Assembly: GCF_024723825.1 (NCBI RefSeq)
Contig: NZ_JANQBQ010000001.1
Location: forward strand, 1,922,001 to 1,986,000
Reading direction: 5' to 3'
Source: Romboutsia lituseburensis
Lineage (GTDB): Bacteria; Bacillota; Clostridia; Peptostreptococcales; Peptostreptococcaceae
Length of the DNA: 64,000 nucleotides
Part shown: piece by piece, positions 1 through 10,857 of the stretch
Layout of the letters: every line of letters starts with the position of its first letter
How positions within the stretch are numbered: position 1 is the stretch's first letter
Position numbers and translations under genes: made by a program
The notes under the pieces: generated by a model
What the model was told of the DNA's origin: nothing
Database searches by the model: none
What the model saw: only the letters and a program-made list of their open reading frames with translations

Positions 1-890
1 TCTTCTCTAAGTGCATATGGATTAGATTCTTCACCTACAACTGGCTCTACTGACGTAAGTTTAAATCCTTCGTTTGCAAAATGCATAACATCTTTAGAGA
101 AATCTAGGTTATCTCTTGTAAAAGTACCTCTTATGTAATAATATTTGTCCTTAGGTCTATTTTCTACTAGTTTTTTGAACTTAGGTAATATTATATCATG
201 ACTACCTTTATCATTTAATGTTGGTCTCATGTTATCATTTACTTCTTTTCTTCCATCTAAACTTAATACAACATTGTGCATATTTTCATTTATGTACTCT
301 ATCTTCTCATCATCTAATAATATTCCATTAGTTGTTATTGTAAATCTTATATTCTTGTTATTTTCCTTTTCTACACTTCTTCCGTACTCAACTAATTGTT
401 TAACAACATCAAAGTTCATTAAAGGCTCTCCACCAAAGAAATCTATTTCTAAGTTTCTTCTGTTTCCTGAGTTAGCTATTAAATAGTCGATAGCTTTTTT
501 ACCAACTTCGAAGCTCATTAATTCTTTAGCTCCACCAAAATCTCCTTGAGCAGCAAAGCAGTATTTACATTTTAAATTACAGTCATGAGCTACATGTAGA
601 CATAAAGCTTTTACAACTTTTTTTCTATCTACAAAGCTTGGATGAAACTGATAATTATCTTCTGTATATAAAAGACCTTCGTTTTCTAAAGTCTCTATTT
701 CCTCATATGCTTCTGTTATTTGTTCTTTTGAGTATTGTGCTCCTAGTATATTTAATATTTCCTCTTTTGTATTTTCTTTATAGTAATCTACTAAATTATA
801 AGCTACTTCATCAACTACATGAACTGCCCCTCCATTTACATCTAGTACTATATTGTATCCGTTCATTGAAAACTTATGTATCATACTCAT
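1..890 (-). CDS. scfB: SCIFF maturase, radical SAM (partial, 3' end beyond left edge)
   Basis: Radical SAM/SPASM enzyme that forms thioether bonds in the SCIFF peptide encoded by scfA just upstream. The 296 residues visible are the N-terminal part; the end lies outside the window. The start at 890 has an AGGAGG site 8 bases upstream. The cluster motif C-x3-C-x2-C is at residues 104, 108 and 111 (CNLKCKYC), followed by a GGEP motif (encoded near 415-440). The first ~100 residues have the look of a peptide-recognition domain. It differs from the usual scfA-scfB pair in that a separate small gene and two hairpins lie between them. The family call rests on the pairing with scfA and the radical SAM motifs. 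Confidence 0.9.
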   Translation of the reverse strand, partial: MSMIHKFSMNGYNIVLDVNGGAVHVVDEVAYNLVDYYKENTKEEILNILGAQYSKEQITEAYEEIETLENEGLLYTEDNYQFHPSFVDRKKVVKALCLHVAHDCNLKCKYCFAAQGDFGGAKELMSFEVGKKAIDYLIANSGNRRNLEIDFFGGEPLMNFDVVKQLVEYGRSVEKENNKNIRFTITTNGILLDDEKIEYINENMHNVVLSLDGRKEVNDNMRPTLNDKGSHDIILPKFKKLVENRPKDKYYYIRGTFTRDNLDFSKDVMHFANEGFKLTSVEPVVGEESNPYALRE

Positions 891-995
891 ATATATGTCC
901 TCCTAATATCAAATTGCTCCATCTATATTGACAATTTTCCCAAATTGTATTTTAACTCTATTCTTCATTATATAACTTTAATAAAGTATAGGCAA

Positions 996-1043
996 ATAAA
1001 ATTAAATAAGGTTGCCAATTAAGGCAACCTTATTTAATTTTAT
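996..1043. terminator. 21-bp perfect hairpin at end of the 1040-1411 gene
   Basis: A perfect 21-bp inverted repeat (996-1016 with 1023-1043) around a 6-base loop. The stop codon of the small membrane-anchored gene is inside the stem. It separates that gene from scfB and is A/T-flanked on both sides, so it could stop transcription in either direction. Confidence 0.8.
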
Positions 1044-1411
1044 ATGTTTTTTTGTATTTCCTTCATTGGTATTTCTATTAATTTTTCTAAACCATTTATT
1101 TTTTCACCTGTAAATTCTAATAATGCATCTTTTTTTTCAATAATTAAATTTCCAACTTTATTAAAATCAACTTGCTCAAACATTTCCGTTACATTATTTC
1201 CTACTGAAGATACAGCTTCCCCTACTTTGTCCAATTTAACTGAACTTAATATGTCTTTATTATTATCAACTAAGTTGCTAACATTTTGAACTTGTTCTTC
1301 TATAAATGAATTAGCATGTAGCATTTTATCTATTTTAAATTTTTCTATAACTATAAGCCCAGCTGATATTAATATAACTGAGCCAAGTATAGTTCCTAAC
1401 TTAATTTTCAT
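1040..1411 (-). CDS. Small membrane-anchored protein of unknown function
   Basis: 123 residues; not recognised. Residues about 5-24 form one hydrophobic segment (GTILGSVILISAGLIVI), so it is a signal anchor or uncleaved signal. The rest is a charged, amphipathic helical tail with no cysteine, which suggests an extracytoplasmic rod or coiled coil. The start at 1411 has a GGAGG-type site upstream. It lies between scfA and scfB on the same strand but is bounded by hairpins on both sides (996-1043 and 1585-1623), so it is probably its own transcription unit. Nothing in it indicates a role in SCIFF maturation. Confidence 0.7.
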   Translation of the reverse strand: MKIKLGTILGSVILISAGLIVIEKFKIDKMLHANSFIEEQVQNVSNLVDNNKDILSSVKLDKVGEAVSSVGNNVTEMFEQVDFNKVGNLIIEKKDALLEFTGEKINGLEKLIEIPMKEIQKNI

Positions 1412-1584
1412 AATATCTCCTCCAAAGTCTTAATATTATCTAGATTATATCATATTTTAAGATAATATACATGACGTTGAATATATTTAATATCTGTATT
1501 TTCTAATTAGTTCGTATATATACTAATATTATTACAATTTTATCAATATAGAATTTTTTGATGTCATCAACAAATCAACCTTTT

Positions 1585-1623
1585 TACTAAAAATAAAATA
1601 AGACTCCATAATTATGGAGTCTT
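1585..1623 (-). terminator. Terminator after scfA
   Basis: Hairpin AAGACTCC...GGAGTCTT at 1600-1623, followed on the minus strand by a T-rich run. It lies 25 bases after the scfA stop. Confidence 0.8.
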
Positions 1624-1647
1624 ACCCTATAGTGTATTAAAATTTTA

Positions 1648-1791
1648 TTATCTTTCACACTCTTGGTTTGCAACTGTACAAGAAGTTTTACAAGCTGATT
1701 GGCAAGATGTTTGACATTCTCCACATCCACCTTTTGCAGCACTATTCTTTAAAGTAGCTTTAGATAAAGTTTTAATATGCTTTTTTTCCAT
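1648..1791 (-). CDS. scfA: SCIFF ribosomal peptide precursor (six cysteines in forty-five residues)
   Basis: 47-residue peptide starting MEKKHIKTLSK with six cysteines in the C-terminal half (residues 23, 26, 30, 34, 38 and 45; spacing C-x2-C-x3-C-x3-C-x3-C-x6-C), which is the family signature. It is the substrate of ScfB, which links cysteines to neighbouring residues through thioether bonds. The N-terminal leader is basic and cysteine-free. A Shine-Dalgarno site (AGGAGG type) precedes the start at 1791. Close homologues are nearly invariant across clostridia. The downstream function of the modified peptide is not known. Confidence 0.95.
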   Translation of the reverse strand: MEKKHIKTLSKATLKNSAAKGGCGECQTSCQSACKTSCTVANQECER

Positions 1792-1856
1792 TTCAACTAC
1801 CTCCTACTTAAATTTTCCATATTGATTATATCACAAAAAATCAATATGGAAAACTT

Positions 1857-2219
1857 CTATTTAAAGTTTACACCTAAAACTCCACCTATACCTCCTGACA
1901 GAGATACTAGTAACACTTTATATAGCATGTCAATTTCGAAAGCAAATTGATCTTTAGCTAAAAATACTATTAATATAAGGCATACTATGTACATTAAACC
2001 AACTAAAAGTCCGTATATAAGACCTTTTTCTTTTATATGTTTAGAGGCATAAAATCCTCCAAAAGCTGATGATATTGTTGTTATAAATGATGAAGCCATC
2101 GCAATACTGCTTCCTGATACACTAGTAAATGTCAATATTAAATTATAAATTAATAGTGTTACTAAAGTTAATATGTATGCATATCCTAGCCCTTTTAGAA
2201 TATGATTAGATTTTTCCAT
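1857..2219 (-). CDS. TIGR04086-type four-helix membrane protein
   Basis: 120 residues with four predicted membrane helices and a Gly/Ser-rich last helix ending in GGIGGVLGVNFK. It resembles the TIGR04086 family of small membrane proteins, which commonly lies between yajC and scfA in clostridia. Function unknown. I chose the start at 2219 (MEKSNHILKG) because GGGGAGGTG lies 5-6 bases upstream; the frame is open further upstream but that stretch has no ribosome site and runs through the yajC spacer. Confidence 0.75.
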   Translation of the reverse strand: MEKSNHILKGLGYAYILTLVTLLIYNLILTFTSVSGSSIAMASSFITTISSAFGGFYASKHIKEKGLIYGLLVGLMYIVCLILIVFLAKDQFAFEIDMLYKVLLVSLSGGIGGVLGVNFK

Positions 2220-2277
2220 AAAAACACCTCCCCTTATACAATATATATTCAAGGGGAGGTATCTAAATTCCAAATTC

Positions 2278-2565
2278 TTATTCTGATTTTTTCTTTGGTT
2301 CAACAGTTCCTATAGCCCATTTTTCAAATGGAACTTTATTTCTGTTTGGACCTAATTCTAATACAACATGATCTTCTTCAACTTTTGCAACTGTAGCTAT
2401 TATTCCACCTATAGTGCTAACTTTATCTCCAACTGATAAAGTCTCTCTCATTTCTTTTAATTGCTTTTCTTTTTTCTTTTGAGGTCTTATTAATAAGAAG
2501 TAGAATACAGCAAATACTGCTACCCACATTAATATTCCCATTATCATCTGTTGAGTTGATCCCAT
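2278..2565 (-). CDS. yajC: Preprotein translocase subunit YajC
   Basis: 95 residues. One N-terminal membrane helix (about residues 9-24, GILMWVAVFAVFYFLLIRPQ) is followed by the RPQKKKEK basic patch and a small beta-rich cytosolic domain (VGDKVSTIGGI...VVLELGPNRNKVPFEKWAI), the classic YajC layout. It associates with the SecDF complex in the inner membrane. I chose the ATG at 2565 because AAGGAG is 8 bases upstream; an in-frame GTG at 2574 overlaps that ribosome site. It is separated from tgt by a hairpin, so it probably has its own promoter. Confidence 0.93.
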   Translation of the reverse strand: MGSTQQMIMGILMWVAVFAVFYFLLIRPQKKKEKQLKEMRETLSVGDKVSTIGGIIATVAKVEEDHVVLELGPNRNKVPFEKWAIGTVEPKKKSE

Positions 2566-2715
2566 GGTTTTCACTCCTTCAAATTATAGTTTATGTATTA
2601 CACTACGCTATAATCATTATATATTAAAACGATTATAATTAATAGTGTAAGTTGTCTAAATTATTGCTCTAATAAATATTATAAAGTTATTGATTGATTT
2701 ATTCTATATATTTTG

Positions 2716-2774
2716 AAAAGGGACCTTAAATTAATTTATTTCTCTAATAAATTTTATTTTTATCAGTCCCTTTT
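2716..2774 (-). terminator. Probable terminator after tgt
   Basis: Long hairpin with arms AAAAGGGAC (2716-2724) and GTCCCTTTT (2766-2774), and a second complementary AT stretch in the loop. It is 10 bases after the tgt stop. The T-run is only the end of the stem itself. Confidence 0.6.
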
Positions 2775-2784
2775 ATATTAAATA

Positions 2785-4430
<1,646 letters not shown>

Positions 4431-4439
4431 TATTTCCCC

Positions 4440-5465
4440 CTATTTTATAATCATAGCATCTCCAAAACTGAAAAATCTGTATCTTTCTTGTACTGCAACA
4501 TCATATGCATTAAGTGTACTTTCTTTTGAACAAAGGGCACTTACTAGCATTATTAATGTAGATTCAGGCAGATGGAAGTTAGTTATAAGTTTATCTACTA
4601 CTTTAAACTTATATCCTGGATAAATAAATATATTTGTCCAACCACTACATTCATTTATAGATCCATCTTCATTGCTTGCTGATTCTACTGTTCTACAACT
4701 AGTAGTACCTACGCATATAACTTTATTTCCATTAGCTTTCGCTTTATTTATTTTTTCACTTGCTTCTTTATCAACCACATAATATTCTGAATGCATTTCA
4801 TGGTTTAAAACATCGTCAACTTTAACTGGTCTAAAAGTACCTAAACCAACATGTAAAGTTACAAAGGCAATATCAACACCTTTTGCTTTTATTTGATTTA
4901 ATAACTCTTCTGTAAAGTGTAACCCTGCAGTCGGTGCTGCTGCTGAACCATTATGTTTAGAATATACAGTTTGATATCTTTCTCTTTCTTCTAATCTCTC
5001 TGTTATATATGGAGGTAGAGGCATATTTCCTAATTCATCTAAAACTTCTTCAAATATTCCTTCATAATGGAACTTGATTATTCTAGACCCTTCTTCTGCT
5101 AATCCAACTACTTCTCCTATAAGCTTTCCATTACCAAATGAAAACTTAGTTCCTATTTTAGCTCTTTTACCTGGCTTAACTAATGCTTGCCAAGTATCTT
5201 CTTCTGTTCTTTTTAACAGTAAAAATTCTATCTTTCCTCCAGTATCTAGTTTCTCTCCGATCAATCTAGCTGGTATTACTCTAGTATTATTAAGAACTAA
5301 ACAGTCTCCTGGATTTAAATAATTTATTACATCTTTGAAAATTTTATGCTCTATTTCTCCTGTTTCCTTGTCTAGTACCATTAATTTAGAACTAGATCTA
5401 TCTTTTATAGGAACTTGAGCAATTAATTCTTCTGGTAGGTCAAAGTAAAAGTCACTCGTCTTCAA
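4440..5465 (-). CDS. queA: S-adenosylmethionine:tRNA ribosyltransferase-isomerase
   Basis: 341 residues. It makes epoxyqueuosine in tRNA from preQ1 and SAM. Recognisable stretches are the N-terminal [11 protein letters not shown], the [11 protein letters not shown] motif, the [12 protein letters not shown] motif and [17 protein letters not shown]. The start is TTG at 5465, chosen because GGAAG lies 7 bases upstream and the protein then begins [10 protein letters not shown] as usual. It is downstream of ruvB with a 150-base gap, and upstream of the PsiE-like gene and tgt. Confidence 0.96.
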   Translation of the reverse strand: MKTSDFYFDLPEELIAQVPIKDRSSSKLMVLDKETGEIEHKIFKDVINYLNPGDCLVLNNTRVIPARLIGEKLDTGGKIEFLLLKRTEEDTWQALVKPGKRAKIGTKFSFGNGKLIGEVVGLAEEGSRIIKFHYEGIFEEVLDELGNMPLPPYITERLEERERYQTVYSKHNGSAAAPTAGLHFTEELLNQIKAKGVDIAFVTLHVGLGTFRPVKVDDVLNHEMHSEYYVVDKEASEKINKAKANGNKVICVGTTSCRTVESASNEDGSINECSGWTNIFIYPGYKFKVVDKLITNFHLPESTLIMLVSALCSKESTLNAYDVAVQERYRFFSFGDAMIIK

Positions 5466-5615
5466 TTTTCAACTTCCTTTCCAAAATTTTATACAGTTAC
5501 CATGATAACAAAAAATAAGTGTTTTTTCTATACAAATATGCTTATTTACATACATAGTTAGAAACTCTTCTTATTTGAATATTATATAAAAACTGGACTT
5601 ATCTATTTTATTTTA

Positions 5616-6632
5616 TTACTTGCTTGGATACGGTATATTTAAATGTTCATATGCTAATGGCATAGCAATTCTACCTCTAGGTCCTCTGTTTATAAATCCT
5701 AATTGTAATAAATATGGTTCATAAACATCTTCTATAGTATTTCTATCTTCACCTATTGAAGCCGCTAGAGTATCTAATCCAACAGGACCACCTCTAAACT
5801 TTTCTATGATAGTCATTAATAATTTTTCATCTACATAGTCTAATCCTAAGTTGTCTACACCTAGAAGTTCTAAAGCCTTTTGTGCCACATCATCTGTTAT
5901 ATCTCCATCAGCTCTTACTTGTGCATAATCTCTGACTCTTTTTAACAATCTATTAGCTATCCTTGGTGTTCCTCTAGACCTTCTAGCAATCTCTGTAGCT
6001 CCACCTACTTCTATGTTTGCTCCTAGTATCTCTGCAGACCTGATTACTATTTGAGCTAGTTCATCAACTGTATAATAATCTAGCTTGCAAATCACTCCAA
6101 ATCTATCTCTTAATGGATTTGTAAGCATACCAGCTCTAGTAGTTGCACCTATTAATGTAAACTTAGGTAAATCTAATCTTATACTTCTTGCTGAAGGTCC
6201 TTTACCTATTATTATATCCAAACAAAAATCTTCCATAGCTGGATATAAAACTTCTTCTACAGTTCTATTTATACGATGTATTTCATCTATAAATAAAACG
6301 TCATTTTCATTTAAATTAGTAAGTATTGCCGCCAGGTCTCCTGCTCTTTCAATAGCAGGCCCTGAAGTAATTCTTAAATTAACACCCATTTCATTAGCTA
6401 TTATATTTGATAATGTTGTTTTACCAAGTCCTGGAGGACCGTATAAAAGGACATGATCTAATTGTTCATTCCTTGATTTCGCCGCTTCGATAAATATTTT
6501 TAATTGTTCTTTAGCTTTTTCTTGTCCTAAGTAATCATCTAGTGATTTAGGTCTTAGACTATTTTCTATATCAACATCTTCGTTTTTCATTGTAGATGTA
6601 ATTATTCTATTTTCATCTTCAAAATCGAACAT
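5616..6632 (-). CDS. ruvB: Holliday junction branch-migration helicase RuvB
   Basis: 338-residue AAA+ motor that drives branch migration with RuvA. Walker [10 protein letters not shown] is at about residues 65-73, Walker B as LFIDEIHR, sensor 1 GATTRAG and the arginine finger region LRDRFG follow, and the C-terminal winged helix carries [10 protein letters not shown] and [17 protein letters not shown] lies 7 bases before the ATG. It follows ruvA by 35 bases in the transcription direction, so ruvC-ruvA-ruvB form one operon. Confidence 0.98.
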   Translation of the reverse strand: MFDFEDENRIITSTMKNEDVDIENSLRPKSLDDYLGQEKAKEQLKIFIEAAKSRNEQLDHVLLYGPPGLGKTTLSNIIANEMGVNLRITSGPAIERAGDLAAILTNLNENDVLFIDEIHRINRTVEEVLYPAMEDFCLDIIIGKGPSARSIRLDLPKFTLIGATTRAGMLTNPLRDRFGVICKLDYYTVDELAQIVIRSAEILGANIEVGGATEIARRSRGTPRIANRLLKRVRDYAQVRADGDITDDVAQKALELLGVDNLGLDYVDEKLLMTIIEKFRGGPVGLDTLAASIGEDRNTIEDVYEPYLLQLGFINRGPRGRIAMPLAYEHLNIPYPSK

Positions 6633-6667
6633 CTATGTTCCCCCTTCTATAAGTTTGCATTATTAAT

Positions 6668-7270
6668 TTACCTTAAAGATTTACTCATTATATATGTTAA
6701 AGACTTCTTTATTATATCTTCTGTGTTTAATCCATCTTTTTTACACTTATCTACTGCCTCTTTAGCTTCTTGTGAAGAATAACCAAGTGCTAATAAAGCA
6801 TCTACTGCTTCATCTTTCGATACAGCTATAGGAGCCTGTGTAAGCAGTGTAGGTTCAAATTCAATATTATTTTTATCTATTTTATCTTTTAATTCTAACA
6901 CTATTCTTTCCGCTGTTTTTTTACCTACACCAGGTGCTTTAGATAACTTAACAATATCTTCACTTAATATGTAAGCACCTAACTGACCTGGAGTACCAAA
7001 AGATAAAATTCCTAAGCCTACCTTAGGACCTATTTTTGAAACAGAAGTTAGTAGTTCAAACATTTGCATTTCTTCTTTTGTAGAAAATCCACAAAGGCTC
7101 ATATCATCTTCTCTAACAATTAACTTAGTATATATTTTTGCCATCTTTCCCATTTGTAAATCTTTAATTGTATTTGATGACGCATTTATTTTATATCCTA
7201 TATTATTATTTTCTATTACTATACTATCTAAATATATTTCTTCAATAGTTCCTTTTATATAACTATACAT
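6668..7270 (-). CDS. ruvA: Holliday junction DNA-binding protein RuvA
   Basis: 200 residues, full length. It has an N-terminal OB-fold (MYSYIKGTIEEI...VREDDMSLCGF), a tandem helix-hairpin-helix region with KIGPKVGLGIL and APGVGKKTAERIVLELKDK, and a C-terminal UBA-like domain (DEAVDALLALGYSSQEA) that contacts RuvB. It overlaps the end of ruvC by 8 bases, indicating translational coupling. Confidence 0.98.
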   Translation of the reverse strand: MYSYIKGTIEEIYLDSIVIENNNIGYKINASSNTIKDLQMGKMAKIYTKLIVREDDMSLCGFSTKEEMQMFELLTSVSKIGPKVGLGILSFGTPGQLGAYILSEDIVKLSKAPGVGKKTAERIVLELKDKIDKNNIEFEPTLLTQAPIAVSKDEAVDALLALGYSSQEAKEAVDKCKKDGLNTEDIIKKSLTYIMSKSLR

Positions 7271-7772
7271 ATTTACCCCCTATATTTTTAAGAGTTTTCT
7301 CTAATTTATTAGCATGAGCATGACATATAGCTACAGCTAGTGCATCTGCTACGTCATCTGGTTTTGGTACTTGCTTTAAATTTAAAAATGATGTTACCAT
7401 TTGTTGTACTTGAGCTTTTTGAGCTCTACCATAACCTACAACACCCTGCTTTACTTGAAGTGGAGTATACTCATAAACAGGTTTATCGTTATGTGCACAT
7501 GCAAGCATTGTAACTCCTCTAGCTTGAGCTACTGTTATTGCTGTTTTTACATTTTTATTAAAGAACAGCTCTTCTATTCCGACTTCGTCCACATTGTATT
7601 TTTTTATTATAAGATCAATTCCTTTATAAACAAGTTCTAAGCGTTTTAAAATATCCATACCTGCAGGTGTCGTAACTGCACCATAGTCTATTACCCTAAA
7701 CTTAGAATTCTTATACTCTATTATCCCAAACCCAACTATTGCTATTCCTGGGTCTATGCCTAATATTATCAA
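7263..7772 (-). CDS. ruvC: Holliday junction resolvase RuvC
   Basis: 169 residues. This RNase H-fold nuclease cuts Holliday junctions. The acidic residues are in IILGIDPGIA (Asp7), VGIEELFF (Glu) and the C-terminal KPDDVADALAVAICH. The start is TTG at 7772, chosen because AGGAGG lies 9 bases upstream and the protein then begins MIILGIDPG as is normal. First gene of the ruvCAB operon. Confidence 0.97.
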   Translation of the reverse strand: MIILGIDPGIAIVGFGIIEYKNSKFRVIDYGAVTTPAGMDILKRLELVYKGIDLIIKKYNVDEVGIEELFFNKNVKTAITVAQARGVTMLACAHNDKPVYEYTPLQVKQGVVGYGRAQKAQVQQMVTSFLNLKQVPKPDDVADALAVAICHAHANKLEKTLKNIGGKYV

Positions 7773-7854
7773 TTTTATATTCCTCCTGTTAAAACTTTAC
7801 CGTCCATATAAAACTTATGTTCTAATATATTATATCATAAGATTCTATATACAA

Positions 7855-7885
7855 CAAAAAACAACCTCACCTAAGGGGTTGTTTT
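7855..7885. terminator. Terminator between the BofC-like gene and ruvC
   Basis: Arms AACAACC (7860-7866) and GGTTGTT (7877-7883) with T-runs on both strands. It lies 8 bases after the stop of the BofC-like gene. Confidence 0.8.
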
Positions 7886-7892
7886 AATGTTA

Positions 7893-8516
7893 TTAACTTC
7901 CAAACTCTTCTAATCTTGTATACGCTTCATCTTCTGAGTTTAGTATTATTCCTTTTTTAATCTCATCTTGAACTTTCTTAGGTAATGCACCTATACTTAT
8001 ATCTGTTTTCTCTACAAGCTCTTTTTTACCTTCTTTATCATATTTATATAATACTATAAATTCATCTTCTGTCTCTAAAGTGTATTTATTAAACTTAGCT
8101 GGATCTAATTTGGTGTCTGCATCATTTGATGACGATGATTCAGACAATATAATTTCATATTTACTTAAACTTTCCACATGTCTCTCTGGGTATTTTTCTT
8201 TTAAGTAATCTCTTATTTCTGTTTCACTTTTATTTAGTAACGCTTTATCTATAGTTCCTATCATAATAGGTGCTGTATCTGAATCACTCCCATCTCCATT
8301 TTTTTTATGCACCCAAACTTCACAATCCTTACTTAATTGAAATACTTCTTTACTTTCCTTTTCTACAGTTTTTTCAATTTTTTTGTCAGCATTAGCTATC
8401 TTATCTCCTGTATCTCTAGTTTTTACTCCTAAGTAAATTCCGCCACTTAAAACAACTACTCCTAGCAATATTAATGCTGGTGCTTTCCAATCAAATGGGT
8501 CTTTTCTTTCAAACAT
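7893..8516 (-). CDS. Membrane-anchored BofC C-terminal-like protein
   Basis: 207 residues with one N-terminal membrane helix (about 13-28, APALILLGVVVLSGGIYLGV) and an extracytoplasmic region. The last ~60 residues (EDEFIVLYKYDKEGK...DISIGALPKKVQDEIKKGI) resemble the BofC C-terminal domain, which in Bacillus inhibits the SpoIVB protease. Clostridial relatives are usually annotated only as BofC C-terminal domain proteins. GAAGGAGG precedes the ATG at 8516. A spoIVB-like gene exists in this window at 22.5 kb, but a functional link is only inference. Confidence 0.55.
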   Translation of the reverse strand: MFERKDPFDWKAPALILLGVVVLSGGIYLGVKTRDTGDKIANADKKIEKTVEKESKEVFQLSKDCEVWVHKKNGDGSDSDTAPIMIGTIDKALLNKSETEIRDYLKEKYPERHVESLSKYEIILSESSSSNDADTKLDPAKFNKYTLETEDEFIVLYKYDKEGKKELVEKTDISIGALPKKVQDEIKKGIILNSEDEAYTRLEEFGS

Positions 8517-8673
8517 AAAAATACCTCCTTCTACATAGACTTTTATCCTTGATAAATTTTTTATAAAATTTAGGAATTTTTTAGTAATTTTTATATTTGG
8601 ATTTTTATCCCATTTTACAAATTTTATACATATTATATGTTATCATTTAATTTTTTTATTTGGAGGTGATGTA

Positions 8674-8994
8674 ATGAGTGCATATGTTAGATTAATATCC
8701 GATAGACTTGACTTCTTAGAGTTTAAACAAAATATACTTCTTTTAAAACAACCTCAACATAAAGCCTCTGTTTTTCATGAGTTAAAATTGGAAGATTTTT
8801 TAAAAATTAGAGACTTCTCTGCTGAAATAGAAGAAAAAATTTTATTAGGAAACAAGATAACCATATCAGATTATGAGAAGGAACTTTTTATAATCTGGCC
8901 ACCTATAAAAATATATCCTTCAGCTTCAACTCTAGTTGCTAAAGCATTAATGAATGAAGAAAACTTTAATACTTTATTTAAATATTTTAATTGA
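8674..8994 (+). CDS. Conserved-looking small protein of unknown function
   Basis: 106 residues; not recognised. It has a good GGAGGTG ribosome site 6-7 bases upstream, no signal peptide, no cysteines and a mixed alpha/beta look, with an aromatic-rich middle (ELFIIWPPIKIYPSAS). It is followed by a clean terminator at 9023-9046, so it is very likely expressed as a monocistronic unit. It diverges from the BofC-like gene with 157 bases between them. Confidence 0.7.
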   Translation: MSAYVRLISDRLDFLEFKQNILLLKQPQHKASVFHELKLEDFLKIRDFSAEIEEKILLGNKITISDYEKELFIIWPPIKIYPSASTLVAKALMNEENFNTLFKYFN

Positions 8995-9022
8995 TTAATC
9001 GTATGCATTTATACTTTAATCC

Positions 9023-9046
9023 ACTGAGAGAATTTATTCTCTCAGT
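9023..9046 (+). terminator. Terminator after the 8674 gene
   Basis: Perfect stem ACTGAGAGAA...TTCTCTCAGT; the T-run is short (TTCTTA). Confidence 0.7.
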
Positions 9047-9176
9047 TCTTATGTACATAGCTTATTTTTACAAAGTTTAAATTAATAATTAATTTTTTAT
9101 AGTAAATATTGATATAAATTTTATTTTTTAGGAGATACTCCTTAAAGAACAAGATATTTGTTAGGAGGTATTTTTT

Positions 9177-9500
9177 ATGTCAAGTATAAACTGTAATGTA
9201 ATGAACTGTTCTCACAATGATAGTGGGACTTGTTACGCAAATAAAATTTCTATAAATGGTAAAAAATCTCGTACTAGTACTCATACTTGTTGTGGGTCAT
9301 TTTTAGATGCTGCTAATTACAGCAATCTAACTAATAATACAGAAGGAAATGGACCATGTTCATTTGTTGGATGTAACGTTAAAACTTGTACTCATAATGC
9401 TGGTACTGTATGTGCGCTTAACAATATAGCTGTAACTTCTAGTGCCCCAAAAGCCAATCTTTATTCAGAGACATATTGTTCTAGCTTTAAGTGCAAATAG
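9177..9500 (+). CDS. Double DUF1540 cysteine-rich protein
   Basis: 107 residues containing two copies of the DUF1540 motif: NCNVMNCSHNDSGTCYANKI with CCGSF, and CSFVGCNVKTCTHNAGTVCALNNI with CSSFKC. Each copy has the C-x4-C-x7-C and late C arrangement thought to bind a metal ion. Function is unknown; relatives are common small proteins in clostridia. AGGAGGT is 7 bases before the ATG. A bidirectional terminator follows at 9539-9571, between this gene and the converging gene at 9586. Confidence 0.85.
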   Translation: MSSINCNVMNCSHNDSGTCYANKISINGKKSRTSTHTCCGSFLDAANYSNLTNNTEGNGPCSFVGCNVKTCTHNAGTVCALNNIAVTSSAPKANLYSETYCSSFKCK

Positions 9501-9538
9501 TATATCATTTACATATTTTTAATATTTAATAATGTAAT

Positions 9539-9571
9539 AAAGAGCACCAAGTGTTTTACTTGATGCTCTTT
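9539..9571. terminator. Bidirectional terminator
   Basis: Arms AAAGAGCA and TGCTCTTT with an inner CAAGT/ACTTG stem, between two converging genes. Confidence 0.8.
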
Positions 9572-9585
9572 AGAATGTTTAAAAT

Positions 9586-10776
9586 TTAATAACAAACACT
9601 ACAAGCAGATCTTTTACTTTCTTCAATCGTACCTGAGATAGGATTTTTCATACTTGAACAGGTTGGATCGCTATGATATTTTTTACCTTTAGCACTCCAA
9701 TACACTTTATCAACATTAGCTATATCTTTTACTTTCTGCTTTTCACTTTCTGTATTTTCCTTACTAATACTCGGAGATACATTTGTTTCTTGAGTTACAA
9801 CTTTTTCTTTGTTATAAGTAGTATTTTTATTATATTTATAATTCTTCCCTGAATTATAACTACCTTTTTTGCAATCTACTTTTAGTCCATTTCCTGTTGA
9901 AGTAAATATTATATCCTTACATTCATCACTTCTATGAACTTCTATAGATTTTTCTTTTAATAAATCCATTGTTTCTTTATGTGGGTGTCCATACTTATTA
10001 TCTTCACCAACCAGTATAACTGCATATTCTGGATTTGTTTTTTCTATAAACTCTCTAGTCGAACTGCTATGAGAACCATGATGGCCTATTTTTATTAAAT
10101 CAACATCTCCTGGGCTTAAATTTTTTTCAATATCTGCTTCTGCATCACCCATTAATAAAATTTTATCATTATCATTTGTATATGATAGGACTATAGAATT
10201 ATTATTAGGGTCATCTGTATTCGCTACCGATAAAACCTTAAATAGTGAATTTCCTAATTTAAATTCACTATTTAATAATGGAACACTCGGTGATAATCCT
10301 TTATTAGCAGCAGCTTCTATGAAATCTCTATAACTTTTAGTTTCTACATCTCCATTACTTACATATAAATGATTAACTTTTATAGAATCTACTACTGCGT
10401 CTAATCCACCTATATGGTCTGCATGTGGATGCGTTGCAAATACATATTCTAATTCTTTTATACTCTGATTTTTAAGATAATTTACTACTCTTTTTTCATC
10501 ATCGTTATCGCCACCATCTATCAAAGCTGCTTTATCATTTTTTATAATTAAAATAGCATCTGAATTTCCCGTATCTATAAAATGTATTTGTGCATCATCA
10601 CTTTTATTTATTGATACATTACGATTTGATGAGTTACTTGAATTACTATCTACAGACTGGCATCCAGTTTGCAAATAACCAAGTGCTATTATTAGCATTA
10701 TACATAATATATTTTTTAATTTATTGTTCATAGTTTTTTTATAAAGGGTCTTTTCCTCTTTAATGTCCTTTCTCAT
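9586..10776 (-). CDS. ComEC/Rec2-like metallo-beta-lactamase-fold lipoprotein
   Basis: 396 residues counted from the ATG at 10776. A lipoprotein signal ends in LQTGC (Cys39), so the enzyme sits outside the membrane. The hydrolase domain has the metal motif ATHPHADHIGG (about residues 115-125), LLMGDAEADIE and IKIGHHGSHSSS, matching the soluble domain of ComEC. The last ~40 residues form a small module, VYWSAKGKKYHSDPTC...ACSVCY, often found attached to such hydrolases. The start is uncertain: an in-frame ATG at 10731 gives a more typical short signal peptide, and neither has a strong ribosome site. Confidence 0.85.
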   Translation of the reverse strand: MRKDIKEEKTLYKKTMNNKLKNILCIMLIIALGYLQTGCQSVDSNSSNSSNRNVSINKSDDAQIHFIDTGNSDAILIIKNDKAALIDGGDNDDEKRVVNYLKNQSIKELEYVFATHPHADHIGGLDAVVDSIKVNHLYVSNGDVETKSYRDFIEAAANKGLSPSVPLLNSEFKLGNSLFKVLSVANTDDPNNNSIVLSYTNDNDKILLMGDAEADIEKNLSPGDVDLIKIGHHGSHSSSTREFIEKTNPEYAVILVGEDNKYGHPHKETMDLLKEKSIEVHRSDECKDIIFTSTGNGLKVDCKKGSYNSGKNYKYNKNTTYNKEKVVTQETNVSPSISKENTESEKQKVKDIANVDKVYWSAKGKKYHSDPTCSSMKNPISGTIEESKRSACSVCY

Positions 10777-10796
10777 TAATTTAATATCTTAAGCGT

Positions 10797-10848
10797 AAAA
10801 AATACTGCCTAAAATATAAATCTTAAGACTTATATTTAAAGGCAGCAT
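10797..10848 (-). terminator. Terminator after yebC
   Basis: Arms CTGCCT (10805-10810) and AGGCAG (10840-10845) with an inner AT stem, then TATTTTTT on the minus strand. Confidence 0.8.
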
Positions 10849-10857
10849 CTAAGTAAA

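Noticed and set aside
638-931. A Leu/Tyr-rich plus-strand frame opposite scfB
   Set aside because: Antisense shadow of scfB with no ribosome site; the minus strand encodes clear radical SAM motifs.
1857-2303. A longer start for the TIGR04086 protein, 28 codons upstream
   Set aside because: The extra segment overlaps the yajC end, reads through the ribosome site of the shorter form and is not hydrophobic as in the family.
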